Assembly: GCA_011045955.1 (NCBI GenBank)
Contig: DSBV01000047.1
Coordinates: 1-46,551, forward strand
Reading direction: 5' to 3'
DNA from: Bacteroidales bacterium
GTDB taxonomy: Bacteria > Bacteroidota > Bacteroidia > Bacteroidales > Tenuifilaceae
DNA length: 46,551 nt
In this document: one piece after another, positions 17,636 to 25,131 of the stretch
Layout: every line of letters starts with the position of its first letter
Numbering within the stretch: the first letter of the stretch is position 1
Made by a program: the position numbers and the translations under genes
Notes under the pieces: generated by a model
Databases searched by the model: none
Told to the model about the DNA's origin: nothing
Seen by the model: the letters and a program-made list of their open reading frames with translations, nothing else

Positions 17636-19114
17636 TTATTCGGTTTTAGGCGATAATTTGGTATGATCTTTTCTTGTAGTGCTAAAGCTAAGCAACTTTT
17701 TAACCTTTTCAATGTAGAAATCTGCATTCATAATCACTGAGTCGGTTGTTGCCTTGTACGAAAGGAATATCCCAAGTGGAAGTAGAATAAACGATGAAAT
17801 CCACATGCCCATAAAGGGATTCCAGTAAAGTTCGCGAGCAAACTTTTCGCCGGTAATATTTATGATGTAGTAGATAATGAAAAAAAGAACCGAGATCACA
17901 ACAGGTGTACCCAAGCCGCCTTTCCTGATTATGGCCCCAAGAGGTGCTCCTATAAAAAAGAATACAAAGCACGCAAATGCAAGGGTGAATTTTCTGTACC
18001 TCTCAATAATATGCCGGGCTATATACTTTTTTTTGTAGAAAAATTCATCTTTTGATGATGAGATATAGCTCTTAGATGATCGTGCAAATTCAGTGGCACG
18101 ATCTAGAGCAGAAATTTTTTGTTCGGGCGTTAGCGAATTGTAAAGGGAGTCGATATTTAGGTTGTGTGAGGCTTTTACTTCGTCCTGGCGACGGCCCCAG
18201 TATGGATTTCTAAAAATACTGCCCCTGATTACGTGTTGCGAGAACAATTCAATTTGAGTGTTAAATGCATGGGAAAGTGAATCCTCTGTTTTTTTAAGTT
18301 GTGCAATATTTTGGGTTTGGTAGCTGTCCTTGAAAAAACTCTCATCGGCACGCTGAAGCTCAAAACCTTTTAGTTCAAATATTATCACCTCCTTTTCAAA
18401 GGTTTGTTTTTGGGCTGGTAGTTTTTCCTTGTAGCTGTAACGAGGCTTACGATTATCCCTAACCTCCTTGTAGCTATTGCCATTGTAAAGCGTGGCTACC
18501 AAAAACTTTTGATCGGCAGTAGGTTTCATATAGCCTGAATCGGCGTAGGTAACGGTGGTGTTTTCTTCATCCTTGCTGTGATCGTAAATAAGGATTCGGC
18601 GCATTAATCCTGTATTTGGTTTTTTTTCACCTACTTTTATACTATATCCTTCAATCAGGTTTGTAAAAACCCCTTCCTTTATTATAAGCTCAGGTTTTTG
18701 TTGTTTTACCGAATAGAGCAGTGTTGATATTTTAAGGTTAGTATAGGGCAGCACATTATTTGAAAAAAAGAATGCACCAACACTTATGAAAACAGTAAGT
18801 ATTATTAGCGGTGTAAGTATTCGAGGCAGTGAGATACCAGCCGACTTCATGGCAAGCAACTCGTTATTCTCCCCCAGGTTACCCATGGTCATAAGCGAGG
18901 CGAGTAGCGTTGCAAGCGGGAGTGCCATAGGTAAAAGTCCTGCCGATGCATATAAGAGCAGTTCTGCTATCACGTCCCAGCTCAATCCTTTGCCCACTAA
19001 ATCGTCAATGTATCGCCAAAGAAACTGCATAAGCAATACAAACATGGTAATGAAAAATGTCATTACTAGTGGGCCAATATACGATTTCAGGATAAAACGA
19101 TGAAGTGTTTTCAC
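17636..19114 (-). CDS. LptF/LptG-type (YjgP/YjgQ) permease
   Basis: A 492-residue inner-membrane permease of the LptF/LptG family, which with LptB extracts lipopolysaccharide from the inner membrane toward the Lpt bridge. The N-terminal membrane block (about 10-130) begins LHRFILKSYIGPLVMTFFIT and contains the family stretch MGNLGENNELLAMKSAGIS. A large periplasmic beta-jellyroll-like domain (about 135-370) follows, and then three C-terminal helices (FTLAFACFVFFFIGAPLGAIIRKGGLG and onward). Whether it is the F or G paralogue cannot be settled here, and no second copy or lptB is present in the window. It heads the GT4-GT2 run. Confidence 0.93.
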   Translation of the reverse strand: MKTLHRFILKSYIGPLVMTFFITMFVLLMQFLWRYIDDLVGKGLSWDVIAELLLYASAGLLPMALPLATLLASLMTMGNLGENNELLAMKSAGISLPRILTPLIILTVFISVGAFFFSNNVLPYTNLKISTLLYSVKQQKPELIIKEGVFTNLIEGYSIKVGEKKPNTGLMRRILIYDHSKDEENTTVTYADSGYMKPTADQKFLVATLYNGNSYKEVRDNRKPRYSYKEKLPAQKQTFEKEVIIFELKGFELQRADESFFKDSYQTQNIAQLKKTEDSLSHAFNTQIELFSQHVIRGSIFRNPYWGRRQDEVKASHNLNIDSLYNSLTPEQKISALDRATEFARSSKSYISSSKDEFFYKKKYIARHIIERYRKFTLAFACFVFFFIGAPLGAIIRKGGLGTPVVISVLFFIIYYIINITGEKFARELYWNPFMGMWISSFILLPLGIFLSYKATTDSVIMNADFYIEKVKKLLSFSTTRKDHTKLSPKTE

Positions 19115-19127
19115 GGATTAAAAAATT

Positions 19128-19159
19128 AGGAAAAACATTACAAATGTAATGTTTTTCCT
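19128..19159. terminator. 32-bp perfect palindrome between START-like gene and permease gene
   Basis: A 14-bp perfect stem (AGGAAAAACATTAC / GTAATGTTTTTCCT) with an AAAT loop. Minus-strand transcripts leaving the START-like gene would form it and run into AATTTTTT, so it can act as a terminator. The stem is AT-rich, so strength is uncertain. Its centre also reads TACATTTG on the minus strand (19141-19148), an exact -7 promoter match for the permease operon, so one element may serve both roles. Confidence 0.55.
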
Positions 19160-19188
19160 TTAAAGTGACAGATGCGTTTAGTTTTAGC

Positions 19189-19587
19189 TTATGCCCCAAT
19201 TAACCGTTTGAGTTCACCAATTTGGTAGTTCCATAATGATACCACTTCGTCGATATCCGACTCATCAACCTCCTCAATTACAGTAAGCGATACCTCGCCT
19301 GTGAGCTCATCTTTAGTAAGTTTAAATGCAAAATGGTGCCCAGCCTCATTTTCCTCGGTAATCCATCTAAACTTTACAAACTTATTTTCCTTTTTATCTA
19401 CCAATTCAGCTTTTTTGATGTCGCCATCCCAAATGAAAGTGAATACATTTCCTGAAAGGTTTACATCGTTCGCAAACCACTCCGATAGACCATGGGGCGT
19501 GCTTAGCCGTTTAAAAAGTATACCTGGTGAGGTGTTTACCTGATACTCAAGTTCAACCTTTTGATTAGTACTTATTGTTCCTTTCAT
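19189..19587 (-). CDS. START-like domain protein (SRPBCC fold)
   Basis: A 132-residue cytoplasmic protein with the Bacteroidota START-like/AHSA1-type pattern: KVELEYQVNTSPGILFKRLSTPHGLSEWFANDV at about 9-41 and FKLTKDELTGEVSLTVIEEV at about 97-116. SRPBCC proteins form a helix-grip cavity that binds hydrophobic ligands, but no ligand or enzyme activity has been assigned here. It lies between the permease operon and the tRNA region; a palindrome separates it from the permease gene. No good promoter box is visible upstream. Confidence 0.85.
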   Translation of the reverse strand: MKGTISTNQKVELEYQVNTSPGILFKRLSTPHGLSEWFANDVNLSGNVFTFIWDGDIKKAELVDKKENKFVKFRWITEENEAGHHFAFKLTKDELTGEVSLTVIEEVDESDIDEVVSLWNYQIGELKRLIGA

Positions 19588-19819
19588 ACCAGCAAGTTTT
19601 AAGTTACACTCAGTTCACGCCAAATTTTGAACTTAGCATAAGCAATTTATAAATAAAACGCAATACCCATGCCATGGTTTTGAAGTTATTTATTAACAGT
19701 AAGTTGTTAATAAACGAATAAATTGTAAACTTATTGGATTGAGAAGGGAACTACCCTTTTTGGCCTGCTACCATGCTGTTGGGGGAAGCGCTAGTAGAAT
19801 CTCTTCAACCCTTTTGAAA

Positions 19820-19873
19820 CCACCGACCTTCCCGATGAAATCGGGACGCTCTAACCAACTGAACTACCTCGAC
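19820..19873 (-). pseudogene. Decayed tRNA-like copy C with palindromic anticodon arm
   Basis: From 19873 downward the minus strand repeats the 5' half of the neighbouring tRNA-Met (GTCGAGGTAGTTCAGTTGGT, then TAGAGCG): acceptor 5' strand and D arm. Instead of the anticodon arm there is a palindrome TCCCGAT-TTC-ATCGGGA (19830-19846). The following AGGTCGGTGGTTTCAA is a degraded variable loop and T arm. No 3' acceptor strand pairs with GTCGAGG, so it cannot be a normal tRNA. It lies beyond the terminator of the intact gene. Confidence 0.7.
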
Positions 19874-19960
19874 AGCACTGTATTTCAATAGCAAATCCAT
19901 ACTTCTTACTCGGCGACCAAGATGCGTTTGATAGGAGGAGTGTCAAATACCCATTAAAGC

Positions 19961-19988
19961 AAAAAAGCCTTCGACACCGAAGGCTTTT
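19961..19988 (-). terminator. Rho-independent terminator of tRNA-Met transcript
   Basis: On the minus strand AAAAGCCTTCG-GTGT-CGAAGGCTTTTTT forms an 11-bp perfect stem ending in a T run. It begins 9 bp beyond the 3' end of the tRNA. Confidence 0.9.
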
Positions 19989-19996
19989 GGGCTTTG

Positions 19997-20070
19997 TAGC
20001 GAGAGCCGGGATTGAACCGGCGACCTCATGATTATGAATCATGCGCTCTAACCAACTGAGCTACCTCGCC
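19997..20070 (-). tRNA. tRNA-Met (anticodon CAT), elongator type
   Basis: A 74-nt cloverleaf. Acceptor stem GGCGAGG / TCTCGCT with terminal G-U wobbles, D arm GCTC..GAGC, anticodon stem CATGA/TCATG around loop TTCATAA (anticodon at 20036-20034), five-base variable loop, T stem GCCGG/CCGGC with loop TTCAATC, discriminator A. CCA is not encoded. The G1-U72 pair and lack of three consecutive G-C pairs in the anticodon stem argue against initiator tRNA. A CAT anticodon could also be a lysidine-modified tRNA-Ile2, which I cannot exclude. Confidence 0.92.
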
Positions 20071-20106
20071 AACACAGTATTTCAAAAACAAGTTCTTACT
20101 TTTCTT

Positions 20107-20159
20107 GGCGACCTTCCCGATATAAATCGGGACGCTCTAACCAACCGAGCTACCTCGCC
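20107..20159 (-). pseudogene. Decayed tRNA-like copy A with palindromic anticodon arm, in the leader of tRNA-Met
   Basis: From 20159 downward the minus strand repeats the first 27 nt of the intact tRNA with one change (GGCGAGGTAGCTCGGTTGGT, then TAGAGCG). A palindrome TCCCGAT-TTAT-ATCGGGA (20115-20132) replaces the anticodon arm. It ends AAGGTCGCC without T arm or 3' acceptor. GGCGA at the 5' end can pair with TCGCC at the 3' end, so the remnant could fold into a small three-way junction. The 13 bp upstream (GAAATACTGTGTT) are identical to those before the intact gene, so the duplication included flanking DNA. Confidence 0.7.
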
Positions 20160-20239
20160 AACACAGTATTTCTTATTACTTGCTAACGATGCAGTATTTA
20201 GGTATGTTTAAACAAGTATTGCCATTTTTTTTTGCACTG

Positions 20240-20267
20240 CAAAAATAAGTAAATTTTTAATTCGCAA
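20240..20267 (-). promoter_or_regulatory. Candidate promoter of the tRNA transcript
   Basis: On the minus strand TTG (20267-20265), 17 nt, then TATTTTTG (20247-20240): both elements of the Bacteroidota promoter are exact. Predicted start is near 20233, upstream of decayed copy A, so the primary transcript would contain copy A, then tRNA-Met, then the terminator at 19988-19961. Apart from these elements, the noncoding stretch 19588-20346 holds only copy C and AT-rich DNA. Confidence 0.6.
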
Positions 20268-20346
20268 AATAGTTTTAAGCCTAATTGCATTTTTTTCTGT
20301 GGGCAATTCCATGCCGTATTGAATTTCAAGCAAAAAGAATTACCTG

Positions 20347-21264
20347 TTACATGACAGTTTCATCGGTTTGCTTGGCTCTCTTTTGCAGTTTCTTAGCTTT
20401 CTTTTCCTTTTTCTTGCGACTTTTTATCTGCTTTTCGATCAGAATAACTGTAAAATATGCAATAGCACCAAGTAACCAGAGTGGCCAAAGTTTAACCAGA
20501 AGGATTGGGAACCAAAGAAAACCTTTCCATCCCCAATGGAACCCTTCCTTTATCCTTTGCCAGAATCCGGGTAGCTCCTCAGGGATATACTTGTATTCCA
20601 GTTTTTGGTAAAGGAACAACGATACTGTGCTAAGGTTAACCTGATGGTCGATATACTTTAACCTACCCTGAGCCGATTCAATTTCGGAACGGATTTCGGC
20701 CAACTTGTTCTCAATCTTCAGAATATCCTCAATGTTCTTTGCCTTGCGCAGATGCTTTCGGTAAGTTCTTTCAACTTCCTGCTTGTTCTTTAAACGCGTT
20801 TTAATATCGATATACTCTTCGGTTACATCCTGGGTATAGATATTCTGGTAATCGACTCTTTTGGCAATAGTAGCAATATCGCTAAGTAGATGGTCAAAGT
20901 TTTGAGCTGGCACCCTAATGGTTACGCTGTTACTTTTTTGGGTGTCGGATTCTTGGAAAGCTTCATTAGTAACATAGCCTTTATGCTTGGCCACAATGGA
21001 ATCTACTTTTCGGCGCGATGTTAAGTAATCGGCTACCTCAATGCTAACATTTGCCGTTTTTATTACTTTGGGCTCTATATCAACCGTAGCAACATTTTTG
21101 GCTACAGGAGCGGCAATAACATCATCAACTGTTTCAGTAAAGACTTCAACCCCGCTTGATCGAATCGATTCGAGATTTGCGTTCTCATTAGACTTCCTTG
21201 TGCCACAGCTAATTGTTGATATTATCAGTATAAGCAGCAACAGGAATGATGCTCTTTTTTCCAT
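20347..21264 (-). CDS. DUF4349 lipoprotein with C-terminal membrane helix
   Basis: A 305-residue protein. A lipoprotein signal (LLLLILIISTISCGTR, Cys at about 20) precedes a DUF4349 domain at about 70-225, recognisable from KTANVSIEVADYLTSRRKVDSIVAKHKGYV, the coiled-coil region ENKLAEIRSEIESAQGRLKYID and the closing STVSLFLYQ. One membrane helix follows (about 250-273), then a strongly basic lysine-rich tail. Family members are membrane-associated, but I know of no assigned function. It begins 5 bp after the S4-domain gene, so both are likely cotranscribed. Confidence 0.88.
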   Translation of the reverse strand: MEKRASFLLLLILIISTISCGTRKSNENANLESIRSSGVEVFTETVDDVIAAPVAKNVATVDIEPKVIKTANVSIEVADYLTSRRKVDSIVAKHKGYVTNEAFQESDTQKSNSVTIRVPAQNFDHLLSDIATIAKRVDYQNIYTQDVTEEYIDIKTRLKNKQEVERTYRKHLRKAKNIEDILKIENKLAEIRSEIESAQGRLKYIDHQVNLSTVSLFLYQKLEYKYIPEELPGFWQRIKEGFHWGWKGFLWFPILLVKLWPLWLLGAIAYFTVILIEKQIKSRKKKEKKAKKLQKRAKQTDETVM

Positions 21265-21269
21265 AACAT

Positions 21270-21485
21270 TTATTTTTTTGTTTTTACTATTATTATTTCA
21301 GAACCTACCTGAACCGTATCGTCGGGTCTAATTTTTGTTCTCCGTCGGGTTTCAACTGCACCGTTCAGCTTAACAAGGCCTTCGTCAACAAGTTGATGGG
21401 CCTCGCCACCGCTGTAAACAAGGCGGCATGCTTTGAGGAGTTTATCCAGCTGAATGTATTCGGTTTCAATTTCAAACTCAATCAT
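21270..21485 (-). CDS. Small S4-domain RNA-binding protein
   Basis: A 71-residue single-domain protein of the YbcJ/YaaA-like S4 group. EYIQLDKLLKACRLVYSGGEAHQLVDEGLVKLNGAVETRRRTKI matches the S4 alpha-L RNA-binding motif, and the end DTVQVGSEIIIVK forms the last strands. Such proteins bind structured RNA and probably act in ribosome assembly or RNA modification; the target is not known. It is divergent from queG, with 87 bp between them, and precedes the DUF4349 gene by 5 bp. Confidence 0.9.
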   Translation of the reverse strand: MIEFEIETEYIQLDKLLKACRLVYSGGEAHQLVDEGLVKLNGAVETRRRTKIRPDDTVQVGSEIIIVKTKK

Positions 21486-21572
21486 ACTGCTATGTCAAAT
21501 TTTTATCAAGTTAAGTAAAAAAGTTAAATTTCGATTCTATTTAACAATCTTTGTATTTGCAAATAACTACCG

Positions 21573-22499
21573 ATGGTAAAGGCTGAAGATATTAACCGTA
21601 TTGCGCTTAATGTTGGTTTTCATGCTTGTGGGGTGAGCCGTGCCGAACGCTTGGATTACCTTGAAAGTGTCTATTTCAATTGGTTGGATAATCAGTACCA
21701 CGCCACCATGGGCTACATGGAGCAAAATATTGACCTTAGGCTTGATCCTGCCAAGTTAGTTCCCGGTGCTAAATCGGTAATAAGCGTTTTGCTTTCATAC
21801 AATACAGGCGATGTGCCCGTTAACACTCAATCCCCCCGAATTGCTCGTTATGCCTGTAGGGTTGATTACCATTCACTTATGAAAAAAATGCTCTGGGAGA
21901 TGTTGAGTAGAATGCGAAAAAGCTATGGTGAAATAAAAGGACGAGCATTTGTCGACTCAGCACCGGTAATGGAAAGGGAGTGGGCTGTAAGAGCCGGGCT
22001 GGGTTGGATTGGCAAAAACTCGAACCTCATAAACAAGGAGTTGGGGTCCTATGTCTTTATTGGTGAGCTAATTGTTGATATTGACATTGAACCCAGCAAT
22101 TATCGGGAAGGTAACCGTTGTGGAACCTGCACCCGTTGTATGGATTCCTGCCCAAGCAAAGCTATTGTTGCTCCAGGTACTGTTGATGCACGGAAATGTA
22201 TTTCATATGTTACCATCGAAAGCAAACAAATGCTATCCGATAGTGAGATTGATAGCCTAAACGGATGGTGTTTTGGGTGCGATATTTGCCAGGAGGTTTG
22301 CCCTTGGAATAGAAAGGCTAATGTAGTTGACGGAGCGAATCAGGGAGTTAATGTTTTTAGAGATAAAAGCAATGTTTCACTGGCAACTCTTGGTGAAGAT
22401 GAGTTCAATGTTCAGTTTGGTAGCACACCGCTATCAAGGGCAGGGTATGAAAAGATTAAAAGGGCAATACAGCTAATGGAAGGTAAAAATAAAAAATAA
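21573..22499 (+). CDS. queG: Epoxyqueuosine reductase
   Basis: QueG carries out the last step of queuosine synthesis on tRNA, reducing epoxyqueuosine with cobalamin and two [4Fe-4S] clusters. The 308 residues correspond to the short form without the C-terminal HEAT repeats of the E. coli protein. The catalytic Asp128 lies in FVDSAPVMEREWAVRAGLGW, followed by GKNSNLIN. Cluster cysteines are C183, C186, C189 and C193 (CGTCTRCMDSCP) and C236, C239 and C243 (CDICQEVCPWN), with C233 and C209 nearby. It is a single-gene unit, with the S4-domain gene divergent and ahcY convergent, ending at a hairpin shared with ahcY. Confidence 0.97.
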   Translation: MVKAEDINRIALNVGFHACGVSRAERLDYLESVYFNWLDNQYHATMGYMEQNIDLRLDPAKLVPGAKSVISVLLSYNTGDVPVNTQSPRIARYACRVDYHSLMKKMLWEMLSRMRKSYGEIKGRAFVDSAPVMEREWAVRAGLGWIGKNSNLINKELGSYVFIGELIVDIDIEPSNYREGNRCGTCTRCMDSCPSKAIVAPGTVDARKCISYVTIESKQMLSDSEIDSLNGWCFGCDICQEVCPWNRKANVVDGANQGVNVFRDKSNVSLATLGEDEFNVQFGSTPLSRAGYEKIKRAIQLMEGKNKK

Positions 22500-22526
22500 A
22501 AACTGCCGGAGGATATCCGGCAGTTT
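22500..22526. terminator. Bidirectional terminator between queG and ahcY
   Basis: A perfect 10-bp stem (AAACTGCCGG / CCGGCAGTTT) with a 7-nt loop, flanked by A-rich and T-rich ends, starts at the queG stop and ends 10 bp before the ahcY stop codon. It can terminate both convergent transcripts. Confidence 0.85.
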
Positions 22527-22535
22527 ATGTATTGC

Positions 22536-23954
22536 TTAGTAGCGATAATGTTCGGATTTGTAAGGGCCTTCGGGTTTTACACCAATGTATTCAGCTTGCT
22601 TTGGGGTCAACTGGGTTAGCTTAACGCCAATCTGTTCAAGGTGAAGTCGTGCAACCTCTTCATCGAGGTGTTTGGGTAAGCGGTAAACATCAACGGGAAG
22701 ATTTTTTGTCCAAAGTTCAATTTGGGCAAGGGTTTGGTTAGAGAAGCTGTTACTCATCACAAAGCTGGGATGGCCTGTGGCGCAGCCAAGGTTAACCAGA
22801 CGGCCTTCGGCCAAAACAAAGATGGAGTGTCCATCGGGGAAAACGTATTGATCAACCTGAGGCTTAATATTTGCACGCTTAACATCCTTTTGGGAGTTGA
22901 GCCTATCCATTTGAATCTCGTTGTCAAAATGGCCGATATTGCAAACAATGGCTTGGTCTTTCATGCGTTGCATGTGTTCAAGGGTGATAACATCGCAGTT
23001 ACCGGTAGCGGTAACGTAGATATTACCCTCGTCGAGAGTGTCCTCAACGGTTTTCACCTCAAATCCTTCCATGGCGGCTTGGAGAGCGCAAATGGGGTCG
23101 ATTTCGGTTACAATTACACGGGCACCGTACGACCGCATGCTATGAGCGCAGCCCTTACCTACATCGCCATAACCGCAAACCACAACGACCTTGCCGGCAA
23201 TCATGACATCGGTAGCACGTTTAATGCCATCGGCAAGCGATTCGCGGCATCCATAAAGGTTATCGAACTTGCTCTTGGTTACCGAGTCGTTAACATTTAT
23301 GGCAGGGATAAGCAGTTCCTTACGTTCCAGCATTTGGTAAAGGCGGTGAACCCCTGTGGTTGTTTCTTCCGAAACCCCTTTAAGTTCCTTTACCAGGTTA
23401 TGCCATTTGTTTGGCTCTTTAGCCAGAATATCGTTTAAAAGCGATAGTATAGCTTTTTCTTCGTGAGAGGAAGTTTCTCTCTCGAGGAACGATTTATCGT
23501 TTTCGGCTTTGTAGCCCCAATGAACCAGAAGGGTAGCATCGCCACCGTCGTCAACAATCAAGTTTGGTCCTTTACCGTCGGGGAATGAAAGGGCTTGAGC
23601 GGTGCACCACCAGTATTCTTCAAGGGTCTCGCCCTTCCATGCAAAAACGGGGATACCTGCGGCTGCAATGGCTGCTGCAGCGTGGTCTTGGGTTGAGAAT
23701 ATATTACAACTTGCCCAACGAACCTGTGCGCCCAGTTCAACCAGGGTTTCAATAAGCACTGCTGTTTGAATGGTCATGTGGAGCGAGCCGGTTATGCGAG
23801 CCCCTTTAAGGGGTTTTTGTGGGCCATACTTTTTCCGCAAGGACATTAGTCCTGGCATTTCCTTTTCGGCAATAGCGATCTCTTTTCTTCCCCATTCTGC
23901 CAATGATATATCCTTAACCTTGTAGGGTAAGGTAGCCTGAAATACTTGTTCCAT
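22536..23954 (-). CDS. ahcY: Adenosylhomocysteinase
   Basis: S-adenosylhomocysteine hydrolase, which splits SAH into homocysteine and adenosine in the methyl cycle using bound NAD. Length 472 matches bacterial forms. Motifs: [16 protein letters not shown] (substrate region), [23 protein letters not shown] with the catalytic lysine, the Rossmann motif [44 protein letters not shown] and the C-terminal [14 protein letters not shown] and [11 protein letters not shown], which closes the neighbouring active site in the tetramer. It starts 11 bp after ribF. No SAH riboswitch fits in that gap. Confidence 0.99.
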   Translation of the reverse strand: MEQVFQATLPYKVKDISLAEWGRKEIAIAEKEMPGLMSLRKKYGPQKPLKGARITGSLHMTIQTAVLIETLVELGAQVRWASCNIFSTQDHAAAAIAAAGIPVFAWKGETLEEYWWCTAQALSFPDGKGPNLIVDDGGDATLLVHWGYKAENDKSFLERETSSHEEKAILSLLNDILAKEPNKWHNLVKELKGVSEETTTGVHRLYQMLERKELLIPAINVNDSVTKSKFDNLYGCRESLADGIKRATDVMIAGKVVVVCGYGDVGKGCAHSMRSYGARVIVTEIDPICALQAAMEGFEVKTVEDTLDEGNIYVTATGNCDVITLEHMQRMKDQAIVCNIGHFDNEIQMDRLNSQKDVKRANIKPQVDQYVFPDGHSIFVLAEGRLVNLGCATGHPSFVMSNSFSNQTLAQIELWTKNLPVDVYRLPKHLDEEVARLHLEQIGVKLTQLTPKQAEYIGVKPEGPYKSEHYRY

Positions 23955-23965
23955 TAATATTGATT

Positions 23966-24976
23966 TTATTGGTTATTATTCCTTTCGGGCCGTAAAGTTA
24001 GGAATAAGTTTTGATACCGTTCAACATTTTCGTTCTTTAGGGCCTCCAGGGCATTCTGCTTATCAATAACAAGTTGCTCCCTCAGGTGTTCAACGGAGGC
24101 AAAACGTTTTTCATCGCGTAAACGGGCTACGAGGGCAACCTCAATGCCCGAATTGTAAAGGTCATTTTCAAAATCGAAAATGTTGACTTCAATGGTTTGC
24201 TTGTTGTCAGTTTCAACTGTTGGTCTGAAACCAATGTTTAGCATACCTTTGTAAATGGTGTCGTTGGCGTTTACAACTACGGCATATACACCTTCCTTGG
24301 GGATAAGTTTAAGAGGGTCGTTTGGACGAGTGTTGGCTGTAGGGAAGCCGATCCTTCGTCCAAGTTGATTGCCAGTTTGAACGGCTCCGGTTATAAGGTA
24401 TGGGTAGCCCAGCATCTGATTTGCAAGTTCAAGTTTTCCCAACAGGAGTGCTTCGCGTATTTTGGTAGAGCTTACATCAATTCCTCCAATTCTTTGCGAC
24501 GGTATCACCTTCACGGTGAAGCCCATTTCACTTGAGAGTTTATTTAATAGGCTCGAATCGCCTGTTCCGCCTTTCCCAAAGCGATGATCGGTTCCTATGA
24601 CAAAATGCTTGACCTTATATTCATACACTAACAGCTTGACGAAATCGATGGCATCCAGGTTGAAAAAATCCCGGGCAAATTCCTGAACAATAAAATAGTC
24701 GATTCCAAATTTTGCAATTATTTTGGCCTTTTCGTTTAGGGTGTTGAGGAAACGAAGTTTTTCAGGATCTTTATGAAGGACAAGCCTGGGATGTGGCCAG
24801 AATGTTAACACAGCCGATTCCAAGCCCATGATTTCGGCGTCGTGAGTTACTGTTTGGATAAGCTCACGGTGCCCAAGGTGAACGCCATCGAAAAAGCCTA
24901 AGGTAAGAGCTAATTCCTTACGGCGGGTTTGATTTGGCCGTTGTATAATAATCATGTTTGGCTTGTGCTTACTCAC
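23966..24976 (-). CDS. ribF: Bifunctional riboflavin kinase / FAD synthetase
   Basis: RibF phosphorylates riboflavin to FMN and adenylates FMN to FAD. The N-terminal nucleotidyltransferase domain has [15 protein letters not shown] and the later [16 protein letters not shown], with ISSTKIR-type [11 protein letters not shown]. The C-terminal flavokinase domain (from about 190) has [16 protein letters not shown] and [11 protein letters not shown]. At 336 residues it is a little longer than usual because of the first seven residues; an ATG at 24955 ([10 protein letters not shown]) is an equally plausible start. The riboflavin theme is shared with ribBA, 9 kb away, but the two are not in one operon. 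Probable promoter at 25004-25050. Confidence 0.96.
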   Translation of the reverse strand: MSKHKPNMIIIQRPNQTRRKELALTLGFFDGVHLGHRELIQTVTHDAEIMGLESAVLTFWPHPRLVLHKDPEKLRFLNTLNEKAKIIAKFGIDYFIVQEFARDFFNLDAIDFVKLLVYEYKVKHFVIGTDHRFGKGGTGDSSLLNKLSSEMGFTVKVIPSQRIGGIDVSSTKIREALLLGKLELANQMLGYPYLITGAVQTGNQLGRRIGFPTANTRPNDPLKLIPKEGVYAVVVNANDTIYKGMLNIGFRPTVETDNKQTIEVNIFDFENDLYNSGIEVALVARLRDEKRFASVEHLREQLVIDKQNALEALKNENVERYQNLFLTLRPERNNNQ

Positions 24977-25003
24977 ATGCTAATTTGCAAAATTTTATTA
25001 TTA

Positions 25004-25050
25004 CAAAGTTATTTAATTGTTCACGATATTTTTCTTGTTGACCAAAGTTA
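25004..25050 (-). promoter_or_regulatory. Two candidate -7 boxes upstream of ribF
   Basis: TAACTTTG occurs twice on the minus strand, at 25011-25004 and 25050-25043. Both are exact matches to TAnnTTTG, 39 bp apart. Neither has a clear TTG at -33. Either could start the ribF-ahcY transcript, with a leader of about 20 to 60 nt. Confidence 0.35.
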
Positions 25051-25082
25051 AAAATATATTGACGAACCGACGTAAACTTTTG

Positions 25083-25119
25083 ATAAGGGGAAAAGGCTTG
25101 CGTAAACCTTTCCCCTTAT
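25083..25119. terminator. Hairpin downstream of the glycogen operon
   Basis: ATAAGGGGAAAAGG and CCTTTCCCCTTAT form a 13-bp stem with one bulged A and a 10-nt loop, 12 bp past the stop of the glgP fusion. There is no T run after it on the minus strand, so termination there is unproven; on the plus strand a TTTTT follows. Confidence 0.5.
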
Positions 25120-25131
25120 GCTGTTTTTCCA

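Noticed and set aside
17629-17727. N-terminal extension of the GT4 gene
   Set aside because: Overlaps the permease by 92 bp and precedes the canonical MRILVISHKPP start; the shorter form fits the operon spacing.
19851-20042. 63-codon frame with a plausible-looking start
   Set aside because: It runs through the tRNA-Met gene, its terminator and copy C, so it cannot be a protein gene.
22722-23438. 238-codon open frame on the plus strand
   Set aside because: It is antisense to ahcY, a highly conserved gene with all motifs intact; composition explains the open frame.
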